Of a stretch of 64,000 nt of DNA, positions 24,632 to 34,651 are shown one piece after another. The notes under the pieces were generated by a model. The model had not been told where the DNA came from, made no database searches, and worked only from the letters and a program-made list of their open reading frames with translations. Both the position numbers and the translations under genes were made by a program. Source of the DNA: Nemertoderma westbladi (lineage: Eukaryota; Xenacoelomorpha; Nemertodermatida; Nemertodermatidae); contig JAUCBJ010000021.1 in assembly GCA_032718475.1 (NCBI GenBank), positions 1-64,000 on the forward strand, given 5' to 3'. Position 1 is the first letter of the stretch. Each line of letters opens with the position of its first letter.

Positions 24632-26086
24632 ATGGAAGGATTCTATATGGACGAGTTCTCCGACGAAAACGAATCCTGTTACTTAATAAACACCACCGCA
24701 GTGTATCGAGCACTCATGTATGAGAAAGACACAGACAGCGACCTCACCCTAACTACTTCAGATCAACAACCATCTTGGAAAGCGCCAACTTCCAATATAG
24801 GAATCCGAGAATTTCCTGTAGTCCAGTTACGGGTCCACGGACCTCAGAAGAGCTATATAGTGAACGCCCTCCTGGACTCCGGTAGCACAGGAACATTCAT
24901 CGATAAAGAACTAGCCGAAGTCATCTTTGCTGGACAACCCAAGTTCCGAACCAAGCTAAACATGTCAGGGATCATACAGGTTTGGAATTCTACTGTAGCT
25001 GCCGACTATTATATAGGTGAGTTGTCCACTCCACAGGATAAACTAGGAGAATACAGTATAAGGTCAGTAAAAATGGTAGCAATAAAGAACTTCGCTACCA
25101 CCCAAGTGGAACCTTATAATTGGGACGAAGATGATCATGCCCAACAACTTAACATCCCTAGATTCGACACCGATTATCCTGGAGTACAAATATTAATCGG
25201 TCAAAACGCGCATGAGGCGCTGGAGACATTAGAGAAACGACCTACTCAACCGCAACCACTTCAGACCTATGCGGTAAGAACTAGAGTAGGTTGGTACCTT
25301 ACTGGACCTTCCCGTAGAACGCTCAGAGAAAGACTGCTTCAAGATCGCGTCTGCCAGGTGAGTGAATGGGAAGATGATACTAGTGAGGGAGACGACCCAA
25401 CTGAGGGAACACCATACTCCTCAGATAATGACGATATTAGCTCCAATGTAGATCAATGGAGATATTGCCCCAAGAAGTTTAATCCAACTGACATCGCTTC
25501 CAGAGGAGCAACTCCTCAAGAACTGACAGATACTACAGACCGGTTAGGTGAACCCGACTTCCTGAGTAAGGAGGATGAATGGCCTCCCCATCTTACTCCG
25601 ACTGAGATTAGACCAGCCAAGGGAGCGGAGAAAGTCAAACCTAAAACCCGGACGGGTGGATCGGAGTTATTTGAACCCGGGATAGATCTGTCGGTATTAC
25701 ATATTGCCAGGGACGACGCCGTGGATCTGGACCTCCCCACCGCGAGTGGATCCTTCATGAAGATCAGAGAGAGCGATTGGAGCTCTGGAACATCAGACGT
25801 CTCGCAGGGATTCTCACCTCTCCTGCAGGGAGCGACGGACCACTATAGCTCCTGGAATCGACTTTGTAAGGCCGTCGTGTACTTAGAGCGATGTTTCTAT
25901 CGTCACTATTCCAGGACGAAGAGGAAACCTGGAATTGTATTCGGGATGCAGCGACTCAATCGCCCAGCTGGTCGTTTGTGTTTACCGGAAGGGAATGGAG
26001 GACTCTCCGGAAACTGTGGAAGGCAAGATTCTCTTCCCACGACCACCTCCCTAATCCTTCAAACATCTAGGGACTCCATAACGTAA
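24632..26086 (+). pseudogene. Retropepsin plus truncated pol of A2 (same deletion as A1)
   Basis: The segment opens with M-E-G-F-Y-M-D-E-F and continues into a retropepsin with A-L-L-D-S-G-S and I-L-I-G-Q-N-A-H, then R-V-G-W-Y-L-T-G-P. As in A1, an acidic linker with S-D-N-D-D-I-S-S-N leads directly to W-R-Y-C and N-P-T-D-I-A-S-R-G around 25455-25510, so reverse transcriptase and RNase H are absent. The frame ends after the S-S-W-N-R-L region without integrase. The protease frame itself is open throughout, unlike much of gag. Confidence 0.82.
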
Positions 26087-27739
26087 CAACATATGGAGTG
26101 GGTGTGTGACTCTATTATTTTATATTATTTTATTATTTTTATATTTATGTATGTATTACTATGTAGTTTTATTATAATCGTTTTATTTAATTTAGTAGAA
26201 TATTATTTAGCGATTATTTAGTAGAATAGTGCAATATGTTCGTGTTCATTGCGTACGTAATTACTTATATTATATTTAGTGCGACGGCGAGAAACAATTA
26301 TTTTTCTCTTTCCTTACTGTCCGTATTATATTATAAATACGTAACTACAGTAAGATGACATGTCCGTACTTATTAAAGTACAATAAAGCCACTACTATAT
26401 TTAAGTATTATTGGTAGGCAGAGTATTAGGAATGCAACGTTCAGATCCTCGTGTCTCGGCTAAACCAAGCTCTGGGTAGACCTTGGAAACGACTTGCCTC
26501 TTCACACTGACATTGCTTCGTGCGATATTGCTCTCATACCGTATATTAAATAATACATATAGTAGCGTGATGTCCCTTTAACAGTAGCGTATAACGCAAA
26601 ATAAATCTGTTAAACCCTTTGACCATCTGTAATTCTAGTCGATTAAGATATCGCGGCACCCACCGATATACTTGAAAGACAAATTCTAGAATCAGTGGTT
26701 AACGTCCCCAGACAAGTTCTGGAATAAATCGGTGCCCATCTCAAATATTAATCATTTAATATTTGCAAATCTAATAAATCAAAATCTGTAAAATTCAGAT
26801 CCTTCAACAATTCTAGTCAATTAAGATATCGTAGCATTTACCGATATTCTTAAAAGGACAATTGTCATAGAATTAAGGATCTTGTGTCCCCAGACATGTT
26901 CTAGAATCAAAATATGTCAATTTAATTATCAAATAATAAAGTTTCAGGGAATAAATTTAAATTCATGCCTTTTAATGAATTTAATAAATTGCCATTTTTA
27001 CGCAATTTATAACATTCCCAAAATTCCATTAATTAATAGATCAAGGGAGCGGAGATTTATCTTATTATGCGTATGAGTGTGCGAAAGTCTCCCAAACATA
27101 GTCAATAGCCGATAAAATTCATAAAGTCATGTATAAAACAGGACATTGACTATTAAAGAATTACTATTAAATAACATCCCAGATCTGTATGTATTGGAAT
27201 TACCCTAATTCTACCGCTAGCTTTACATAATGTCACCATAGCAACAACCACGCTAGAATTAGAATTGAGTTAAAAGAATAATAGAAAGCTTGTCCCCTTG
27301 AATAGCATAGGGAATAAATAGTGCACTGATAGTATCCAAGGATACATAATAATACAGTGACATTCTGGAAGGCATTGACTAACGGACAAGTGACCCGAGT
27401 GTGTGTAATTTGTGACAAGTTGTGTGTGTGGTATTTGTGAGTTTATAGGCGAATGTTACTACTAAGGTGTGTTTACAGTAGCGAGTCGCAATTGTGAAAG
27501 TAACCCTAACTCTCCAGTAAGAACCTGAGGTGTATCTAAGCCTTTGGGACGGACAGTCGAGTGACTTGTGCCGGTTGTCGTTGTCGTTGTGCGGCTACGT
27601 CGTTGGCGAAAGTACAGCGGCGATGACACATCGGCGCTGAGGATCTCGTACTGTCCGGGGGTTGATTGGGGTAGGCAGCGACGCCCGCTCGCCTAAATAT
27701 AAACTCATTATAATATGGATAAACTCATATATAGCAGAT
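26087..27739 (+). other. Non-coding block of A2 between pol remnant and third ORF
   Basis: The 1.65-kb block is homologous to 5037-6757 of A1. Two related direct repeats lie at about 26632-26733 and 26810-26912. Each runs from an attctagtc-attaagatatcg word to a gtccccagaca-gttct word. No credible ORF is present. Confidence 0.55.
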
Positions 27740-29045
27740 ATGACGGAGTTGATAGAAGATGGTCTTAGTATCGGGGAGCGATATACTCTACTTTTACAAG
27801 CGTTTGTTAATAGCTTAATACGCGGCGACGTTAGTCCAACTGCTGCGGAGGACGATGGTTGTTATATCGAACCGCCAATGTCCCAAGAGCAGCTCGCGCG
27901 AGTTGGACTATAGAAAATTCGCTGCTCGATATACGCAGCGTAATGGTACGTATATGGTCTTCTTAACTACTGGTCATCCTATCGATTTACATAATACGGA
28001 CTATGTCGACTATATATCCTGCCCAGCGGAGTCGGAACCATAAACTGAAATTCGAATGCGAAAATTCTATACGAAATCGACTCGAAAGAAAAGACACTAA
28101 AGAAACAAATAAACGCGGTAACTCCAACGTATATTTGGAATTCTTGATAGAAGCATTGTAACAACAAATAAATATCACCCGCGTTTCCCCCTACCAGACG
28201 TGCGTCTTTGGTATTATTACGATAAATGCCCTAAACCCAACTAATAAACGGAAAGACATAAACATCCACGGAAACGTTGTGTTAAACACAGTTGTGCTCG
28301 TTATATTTACTGGAGTTTCGAGCGAAACTTGTTTGACGTATCACCTATGCTCACTCGGCTCGAACGATCCTGGAGTAAACCTACGATCAGAGTCCCGGAA
28401 TACTCGGTCAAACCTCCTCATTCCTTAGTTGGACCTCAGACCTGCGATCCTGGTGGTGTCGCGGATCCTCGCGGACTGTATTCACTGTTCAAAGATCTAG
28501 TGCTACCCTAACAATTAATCGGTAACACTCCGACAGTGATTTCTAGCTAGCCGCCCATCTTACCTAGCCGGATTGTGACGCGGACACCTAATATCACTAT
28601 TCAACCGTATGGTCGTTCCCGTTTAACGCGATACAACCCTTCATCAAGGTGAAGGAGAGCGTTGTACGAAACGAGTTAAACGCTATTCTATAAAGATCAA
28701 AAAAGAAACCTGCGTTTGTTCAGATAAACGTAAGTTATAACAGTAAGTCCAATCGATAAACGAATTGGCCTTATCTCAGTTCGATTGGGAAATCTCGAAT
28801 CTCTAAGAAGATATCAAGCTTAGAAAACCCTATTCTTTGCGAGAGTTTTGGATGAACGTATCCAGCTACGAGCGGAGGAAAATCAGCTCGAGGAGAAGCA
28901 TATCGAAACGGCGTATACCCCGACCATAATCCTACACCTTCTGATGCAATCATATTGCACCCTTCACCCAGGATTTATAGCCCTCCTAGTAAAGTGGCTC
29001 GCCCCAAAGAGAAAAGGACTCTTGCTAGCCTCAAAAACTGCGTAA
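27740..29045 (+). pseudogene. Third ORF of A2 (env position), broken
   Basis: ATG at 27740 begins M-T-E-L-I-E-D, which matches the A1 third ORF. The open pieces are 27740-27913, 27855-28043, 28329-28511 and 28848-29045. The N-terminal part contains L-D-Y-R-K-F and F-L-T-T-G-H-P-I-D-L-H, also seen in A1. Several lesions break it. No domain is recognised, so the function is unknown. Its conserved place after pol and before the polypurine tract suggests an accessory element protein. Confidence 0.58.
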
Positions 29046-29130
29046 ACGCCGTCTGCGTAAAAAAGACTAACTGTTTAGAGTATCTTTATATTTTAGAAAC
29101 TGTGATTTGTTATATTTTATAGACTTAAAT

Positions 29131-29148
29131 CCCATTTTCTGGGAGCGG
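29131..29148 (+). promoter_or_regulatory. Polypurine tract of A2
   Basis: CCCATTTTCTGGGAGCGG lies directly before the 3' LTR and is identical to the A1 tract. It is the expected plus-strand primer site. Confidence 0.72.
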
Positions 29149-30374
29149 TGTAAAAGCTTTTGCGTAATTAGCCGGTTATTATCCCCGTAAAGTACTCTGT
29201 GGTTGGTTTACCAGGCATAAAAAGGCCGTGTCCTTGCTGTACTGGTGTTTTGGAGGACATAAAAGCCATTTCTTCTGTATTTGTACTTTAGAGGACATAA
29301 TCTGTAATTTCGTGACGTAAAAAGCTCGATACTCTTGAAAACAGTGTCGCTACCATGACGACGGCTAACGGCTGATATTGCCACGTTGCCCCATAGCCCT
29401 GCTTTCTGTATCTGCCAATAGGATTTGAGTTGGTTTTGATTTTGACCTATCACAGATCTACTGAACTGAATTTCCTATCTGTATGCTCATTCTCTGTGGT
29501 GGGTGAGATCTTTGTAGAATAAGGGTAGCTGGTATTCTTATAGTTATTCTTATCAGTTTTTAGTGTTGTTGGTGATTCTAAGCCAGGAAGAACGGCTTTA
29601 GCCCTACACTAGTAGGCTTAATTATAAGGACATATATCCGTTATCTGCATTTATCACAACATAACATACCATACCTAATCAAACAACCTGTGCATACTTT
29701 ATATTGTTATACTGCTATTTACTGTCAGTTCTTCATAATATGGTTGATGAATTATTATATTTGGAATAACGATAAATAACCCCGAAACCCAATATTCTTG
29801 ATATACCGAAGGTAAGAGAGAAGGGTTACATATAACAATTGTGACTTATGTTAAAGTGGTTTGAAGTGAATCTAATGTTATTTGATAGACCCTACATGAT
29901 TCGGTCCGTGTTCCTTTTATATGTGACTAAAATCAGTGAAGATCTGCAGATTAGTGTGCAGTATTGTGCAGCATTGTGTATGAGTGAGACTGATAACGAA
30001 GCATTTCCTAAAGAATGCGCCATATATGTGAATTATAACTAAGCCATATCGTTGTGAGTAGTTTAAGTCATAACTCTGTTTATATAGATAGAGCGCCACG
30101 TCCTAAAGGAACTGTTAATATTTCCCGAAGGTGAATAATATTGTCAGAGATTATATAATACTGTCAGTCGAATAATACATTAGGCTTACATAGCAATAAG
30201 ATTAAGCCATCGAACCCAATCTCCCGGGTATATCCAGCGGGTGAATGATCGCGCACAGATTGGTTTCGACTAGTGTAGTGAATTAAATACTTGTCATAGG
30301 CTAAAGGTGATTTATTATCTAGAAGACATCCTAATTTGGCGGGTTAAACTGCCAAAGGTCTGAAAGCGCGAACA
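29149..30374 (+). repeat. 3' LTR of BEL element A2
   Basis: The 1226-bp LTR is nearly identical to 17553-18778. Its end at 30374 is followed by the GGCCA target duplication and then by the LINE sequence that continues from 17547. Confidence 0.95.
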
Positions 30375-30379
30375 GGCCA

Positions 30380-31160
30380 AACGACTCGCGTTCATCATTA
30401 GAGAGGCGATAATTCCGTACAGTTACCCCCTCTTTCCCACAGCATCGGGTCCATTAATGAATCTCGGTCTGTCTGGTTAGCAACTAAATGAAATCTCTGA
30501 TAAGGAGCGTTGGGATGGTGTGGCGATGGTGATCACTTCGTCGAAGTTAACGTTCTCTGTCTTAAGGAAGTCGCTGATCTCAGTACTAGTGACATCAGGA
30601 AGAAGTCGGCCGATATGTATGTGGGTCTTCCGTACTACCGGAGACTTCACCGCACGTGGGGCCGACCTCGGTGGAGCAACGCGAACACGCAGTGAGCTCT
30701 CTTGTTGCCTGGAACCTCGAATAACGGGGCGGCTGACAGCGTTAGGCTGTGGAGCCCTGGTAGCAGCGCGTGGGGCTTTGCCAGAGGGCGCGGGCGTGTC
30801 TCGTGAAGTGGAGTGGGAGTGTGCCGCTTCACGATAGCTCTGCACCATCGCGGTTCTGGTTGGCGTAGCTTGGGTGGCGGTTCGGGTTCCGTCGATCAGG
30901 GTTTCCTTTCTTGATTTTAAAGTGATTGAGATCACCTCATTTTTAGCAGAGATTGTGTCAGCTCGGGCCTCAGCAAGGCTGGCGAGCGATTCCGCCAGTT
31001 TACCATCTACGGCATTGTACAGGGAGTTCATCTTCACGATGCCATCCATCGGTTGGCGTTCCTCGTCAAGAGAGATCTTTTTCTTTGTTTTTATATCTCG
31101 TATTAGTGCAATCGTTTCTGTTTGAAGCTTAGCAGTGACTTCATAATCCGCCATAGTGGC
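30380..31160 (-). mobile_element. 5' part of the LINE interrupted by A2 (ORF1 and ORF1-ORF2 spacer)
   Basis: Once A2 and one copy of its target duplication are set aside, this segment joins 17547. It supplies ORF1, while 14727-17547 supplies ORF2, in the same orientation and the correct order. The 5' end of the LINE is probably a little beyond 31160 but I cannot fix it. Confidence 0.75.
30477..31154 (-). pseudogene. LINE ORF1 protein with RRM-like C-terminal region
   Basis: The 225-residue frame begins M-A-D-Y-E-V at 31154. It has a helical N-terminal half, a middle rich in A, P, S and R, and then T-H-I-H-I-G-R-L-L-P-D-V, which resembles the first strand and helix of an RRM-type RNA-binding fold. 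Just before the stop at 30477 a neighbouring frame continues the family pattern (D-S-L-M-D-P-M-L-W-E-R-G at about 30410-30450), so the end is frameshifted. ORF1 proteins of this kind bind LINE RNA. The RRM assignment is by eye. Confidence 0.68.
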
Positions 31161-31777
31161 ATAAAATATATATTAATAAAATTCAGATTTATACTGATTT
31201 ATATAATTAATAATCAGCCTTCAATAATATACAGTACTATGTGTCTCATTCAGTTTCAGAGTTTTAAATTAATACCTTTGGGGGGATCTAAGTGCGCGTT
31301 CACATATACATGTCTGATGTCTGGATAAGTACTGAAGTACCGGTAGGGATATGAATAATATAATACTGATTGTGATGACTGAAACCTGTTGTTACCCTGT
31401 GTTATCGTGTTCGACTTGCTGAACTGCTGAACCGTCTGGGAGTCTTCGATTAGGCCTGTGAACTCTAAGGCAGTTTGGAGCCTGTCAGTCAGCGGTGGGA
31501 TACGGTCCACCCCGCCAGCCCGCTACCCTAATTAAACTGAGTGCGTTATTTGCACATTTATGTATCATCAGTGAGTTCTGACATTCGTACCCAGGTAAAT
31601 CAGATAATGGCTGAATGGGAATTACCCAATTGTGAACTGTTGGAAGGAACCGGTAGGCCTACTGTTCTACCAGTACTGCAGTAGGAAGTGGATAGACTGT
31701 AACTGTACTGCGGCTGGTATTCGGTACCGGACCGGAAGTTAAAGTGTGGCATTTAAGTGTAAATATAGGCCTAAAGT
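31161..31777. other. Intergenic DNA, no supported gene
   Basis: Between the LINE 5' region and the gag relic I see no supported coding sequence, only AT-rich sequence with several TACCGGTA-like words near 31338, 31650 and 31720. Confidence 0.4.
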
Positions 31778-32436
31778 ATGGGTGACACAGAGGAAGATGT
31801 TGAGGCCGGGGCCACCGGTCTGAGGTCCCGTAAAATCGGCGAGGTTGGTCGACTGAAATTTGATAGGAAGAAACCACGGAAATTCTTTTCAAATTTAGGG
31901 CGTATGGGGCGATTAAACAGATGGTCAAGTGAGGATGTTGTATTAGCTGGAATCATGCAAATTGGTGACACTGAGAATGGTTAGCTGACTACCATGAGGA
32001 TTTGTCATTAGACACATTGGAGGAACTGGAGAAGAGTGCGATTGATAAATTAGAACCACCAGAGCAACGGACGATGTTCTAGAAGGAATTCCATGATGCA
32101 CGACTAAAAACTTCCGAAACACCACTCGTCTTGGCAGAGCGCCTCAAGTCATTGATCCAGTCAGCAATTCCTGAGGCTGATGTAGGCACCAGCAACATGA
32201 TGGTACGTTCTCAGCTCATTGAAGCAGCCCCCAGGGCATGGAAAACTAAGTTATATGAGTCACCGCTGGATAAATTAGACCAGCTTATCGCTAAGATGGA
32301 TGTTATTAAGGCAACTGAAGGTGCTGTCGGTGGATTTGGCCCTGACACTGTAAGGCGGCAGAAGTTTAGTGGGTCCCCATCTAGCTCCAGTTCCGGACTT
32401 GGAGGCAGTTTCAAAATTAATTGGTTTTGGCTATAA
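31778..32436 (+). pseudogene. Decayed retrotransposon gag fragment
   Basis: Two frames (31778-31984 and 32131-32436) together resemble a Ty3/gypsy-type gag core: an R-W-S-S-E-D-V-V-L-A segment, an E-F-H-D-A-R-L segment around 32090, then A-E-R-L-K-S-L-I and P-R-A-W-K-T-K-L-Y. A frameshift near 31980 and at least one stop near 32080 break it. No LTR or pol is adjacent. The family assignment rests on the general gag pattern only. Confidence 0.45.
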
Positions 32437-32929
32437 TTTGGAATTTAAGTAATTAAGATGCTATTCTACATGATTTGCAAAAATTTTATTTCTTGCTTAG
32501 TATTAGTATTATTATTAATATTAGTTAATACTAGTTAACATTAAAAAAAACTTGGTTGCGCTTAAAACCCTAAGGCTTTTACAGTATTCAATTTAATCAC
32601 ATGAAAGCTTTTTTATATGATAGATCAAAGATGTGGGCAACATAACTATCAGACGAAATTTTGTGAAAATTCACCTGCACTGCTAGGTGGCGCTGAAAAT
32701 TTATGCAAATTATTGGGTTTGTTATAAGTAGTATTACATGTTATTAACTAAAAATTTCAAAAAATTGTCTGATACTTTTATGCAGGGTTGCTATGTAGAC
32801 TCTCACACAATTTTTTAGAAAGTTGCTCAAAAATTGTAGAAGTAGTATAGGTTTTGAAGTTGACAATTTCCCGAAAAAAATATTTGGAGATAATATTAAT
32901 TATGTGAATAGTATTATATATTATATATA
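32437..32929. other. AT-rich intergenic DNA
   Basis: No gene, RNA or repeat unit that I can support; the sequence is AT-rich and leads into a minisatellite. Confidence 0.4.
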
Positions 32930-33283
32930 TATATATGTGAATAGTTAAATATAAGTTAATTATGTGAATAATATTGTTAAATATAAGTTAATTATGTGAA
33001 TAGTTAAATATAAGTTAATTATGTGAATAGTTAAATATAAGTTAATTATGTGAATAGTTAAATATAAGTTAATTATGTGAATAGTTAAATATAAGTTAAT
33101 TATGTGAATAGTTAAATATAAGTTAATTATGTGAATAGTTAAATATAAGTTAATTATGTGAATAGTTAAATATAAGTTAATTATGTGAATAGTTAAATAT
33201 AAGTTAATTATGTGAATAGTTAAATATAAGTTAATTATGTGAATAGTTAAATATAAGTTAATTATGTGAATAGTTAAATATAA
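32930..33283. repeat. 27-bp minisatellite, about 12 copies
   Basis: The unit reads ttaattatgtgaatagttaa followed by atataag. It repeats about twelve times with almost no variation, apart from the first copies. There are no unique spacers. Confidence 0.93.
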
Positions 33284-33818
33284 TGTTTCTACACTACGTG
33301 AATACCGAATAATACGTGAAAGTTGAATAGTTATTTTGGGATTGTTGGATAATATTATATTCTTATCATGAGCTCATCACATTTTATTTATTCCATTGAG
33401 TAGGCCCTTTTTTCGTTTTTTTTTTTTTCATCTTTCGTCGGCTATAATGGGAATATTCGCTCAACGGAGCAACACCAGTGTGCAGAATAATGTAACGGGA
33501 CAATATATTTTAAAGTTTGAAGGCTCGTAGTGAGATAATAATGGCCTTTTGGATCAATGGAAAGCCTTATTGTCTATACAGACAGGCGCCACATCGTCTG
33601 GTATAAAGGAACATGATGATCTTCCCCATATACCAAATGATATATCGGTCTCAAGAATATTTTATTTTCTTATATATATCTATTTGACTTAATAAATTTA
33701 AGGACTAAACATTTCTGTTTAAATTTCTGTCGATAATTTAAATTACGGTTTTCGAAAAAGAGAATATGAATGAAACGAATGCGAATTAACTTTTAGGAAA
33801 CAAAGGAAACAGAAGAAC
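33284..33818. other. AT-rich DNA downstream of the host gene
   Basis: No coding sequence is supported. AATAAA on the minus strand near 33383-33393 could serve as a distal poly(A) signal for the host gene. Confidence 0.35.
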
Positions 33819-34001
33819 AGTTAGATGGTTGCCAGGAGATGGTTCACTCTATAATTAAGTTAGATGGTTGCCAGGAGATGGTTCACTCTATAAATAAGTT
33901 AGATGGTTGCCAGGAGATGGTTCACTCTATAATTAAGTTAGATGGTTGCCAGGAGATGGTTCACTCTATAATTAAGTCAGATGGTTCACTCTATAATTAA
34001 G
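33819..34001. repeat. 39-bp minisatellite downstream of the host gene stop
   Basis: Four tandem copies of a 39-bp unit contain ttagatggttgccaggagat and then ggttcactctataatta. A shortened fifth copy ends at about 34001, roughly 100 bp downstream of the host gene stop codon on the minus strand, so it may lie in the 3' untranslated region. Confidence 0.92.
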
Positions 34002-34099
34002 AAGCCCAATTTTAACTGATCAACTTTCACGAATCATTTAACTGCTCTGCTGTTGCATAAAGCACACCGAAATGTTACTAGACAGTTATTATAGTTTAT

Positions 34100-34181
34100 T
34101 TATCTCCTTCTGAAATACACAGCCAGAGCGATTGCCATCGATCCAAGGCCAAGCAACAGAGCTATAATGGGGAACAGCAAG
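34100..34181 (-). CDS. Host WxxW protein, last exon: membrane helix and stop
   Basis: The exon starts after TTTTTCAG at 34181 and ends at TAA (34102-34100). After one nucleotide that completes a Ser codon it encodes L-L-F-P-I-I-A-L-L-L-G-L-G-S-M-A and I-A-L-A-V-Y-F, a single hydrophobic helix, then R-R-R and stop. This predicts a type I membrane protein with an almost absent cytoplasmic tail; the arginines would act as the stop-transfer signal. The phase fits the upstream exon C (AG + C). AATAAA overlaps the stop codon at 34100-34095. Confidence rests on splice sites, phase and protein logic; no transcript is available. Confidence 0.72.
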
Positions 34182-34256
34182 CTGAAAAATAAATGTTAAA
34201 TTACTAGTGATTACATGATAATAATAAAAATAATAATTTATTATTATTATTTATAT

Positions 34257-34651
34257 TGTAAGCGGATTCAATTCCCTTCATTCTCCAGCCTAAAATGGGA
34301 CCAGTGGCATTTTACCAATATAGTTGGGGATACGAGATTACCAATAATAATCTCGCCTCATAACCAACTCGGTGGGGGGGGGGGGGGGGGGGGGGATACA
34401 GGCCCCAAAGCCACAGAGAGAGGGGAGAGGTCAAACCACCTCGGAGGGTAGAACACAGCTAGTCAAGGCTAGCGGCAGGGGGTAACACTCACACTCACAG
34501 GGAGTGCCAAAGTGACAATTAGTACATAAACCAATAGCAGGCAGGGGAGCACGTGGATAGAGATAGGAAAGCATCCATTGGGTACAGAAGGCCAAGAAGA
34601 GTAAGAGGTGAAACCAATATCTATGTGTATCAATCATATAGTTATTCTGTA
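34257..34651 (+). repeat. 5' LTR (first part) of the small LTR element
   Basis: Homologous to 51852-52210. It contains a run of about 20 G at 34374-34395. The match stops at the target duplication CTGTA and resumes at 51205, on the other side of element B. Confidence 0.7.

Larger units (their letters stand above)
17548..30379 (+). mobile_element. BEL/Pao LTR retrotransposon A2, RT-less, with 5-bp target duplication
   Basis: The element runs 17553-30374 on the plus strand, flanked by GGCCA at 17548-17552 and 30375-30379. Its two 1226-bp LTRs differ at only about five positions by eye, so insertion was recent. Gag has several frameshifts and a stop, pol lacks reverse transcriptase, RNase H and integrase, and a broken third ORF precedes the 3' LTR. 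Recent transposition of a copy without replication enzymes implies mobilisation in trans. It split the LINE whose halves lie at 14727-17547 and 30380-31160. Confidence 0.94.

Noticed and set aside
30510-31125. Plus-strand frames opposite LINE ORF1
   Set aside because: Antisense of the GC-rich ORF1; no independent support.
32930-33283. Regularly spaced repeats that could suggest a CRISPR array
   Set aside because: Units are 27 bp, contiguous and without unique spacers. This is a minisatellite in animal DNA.
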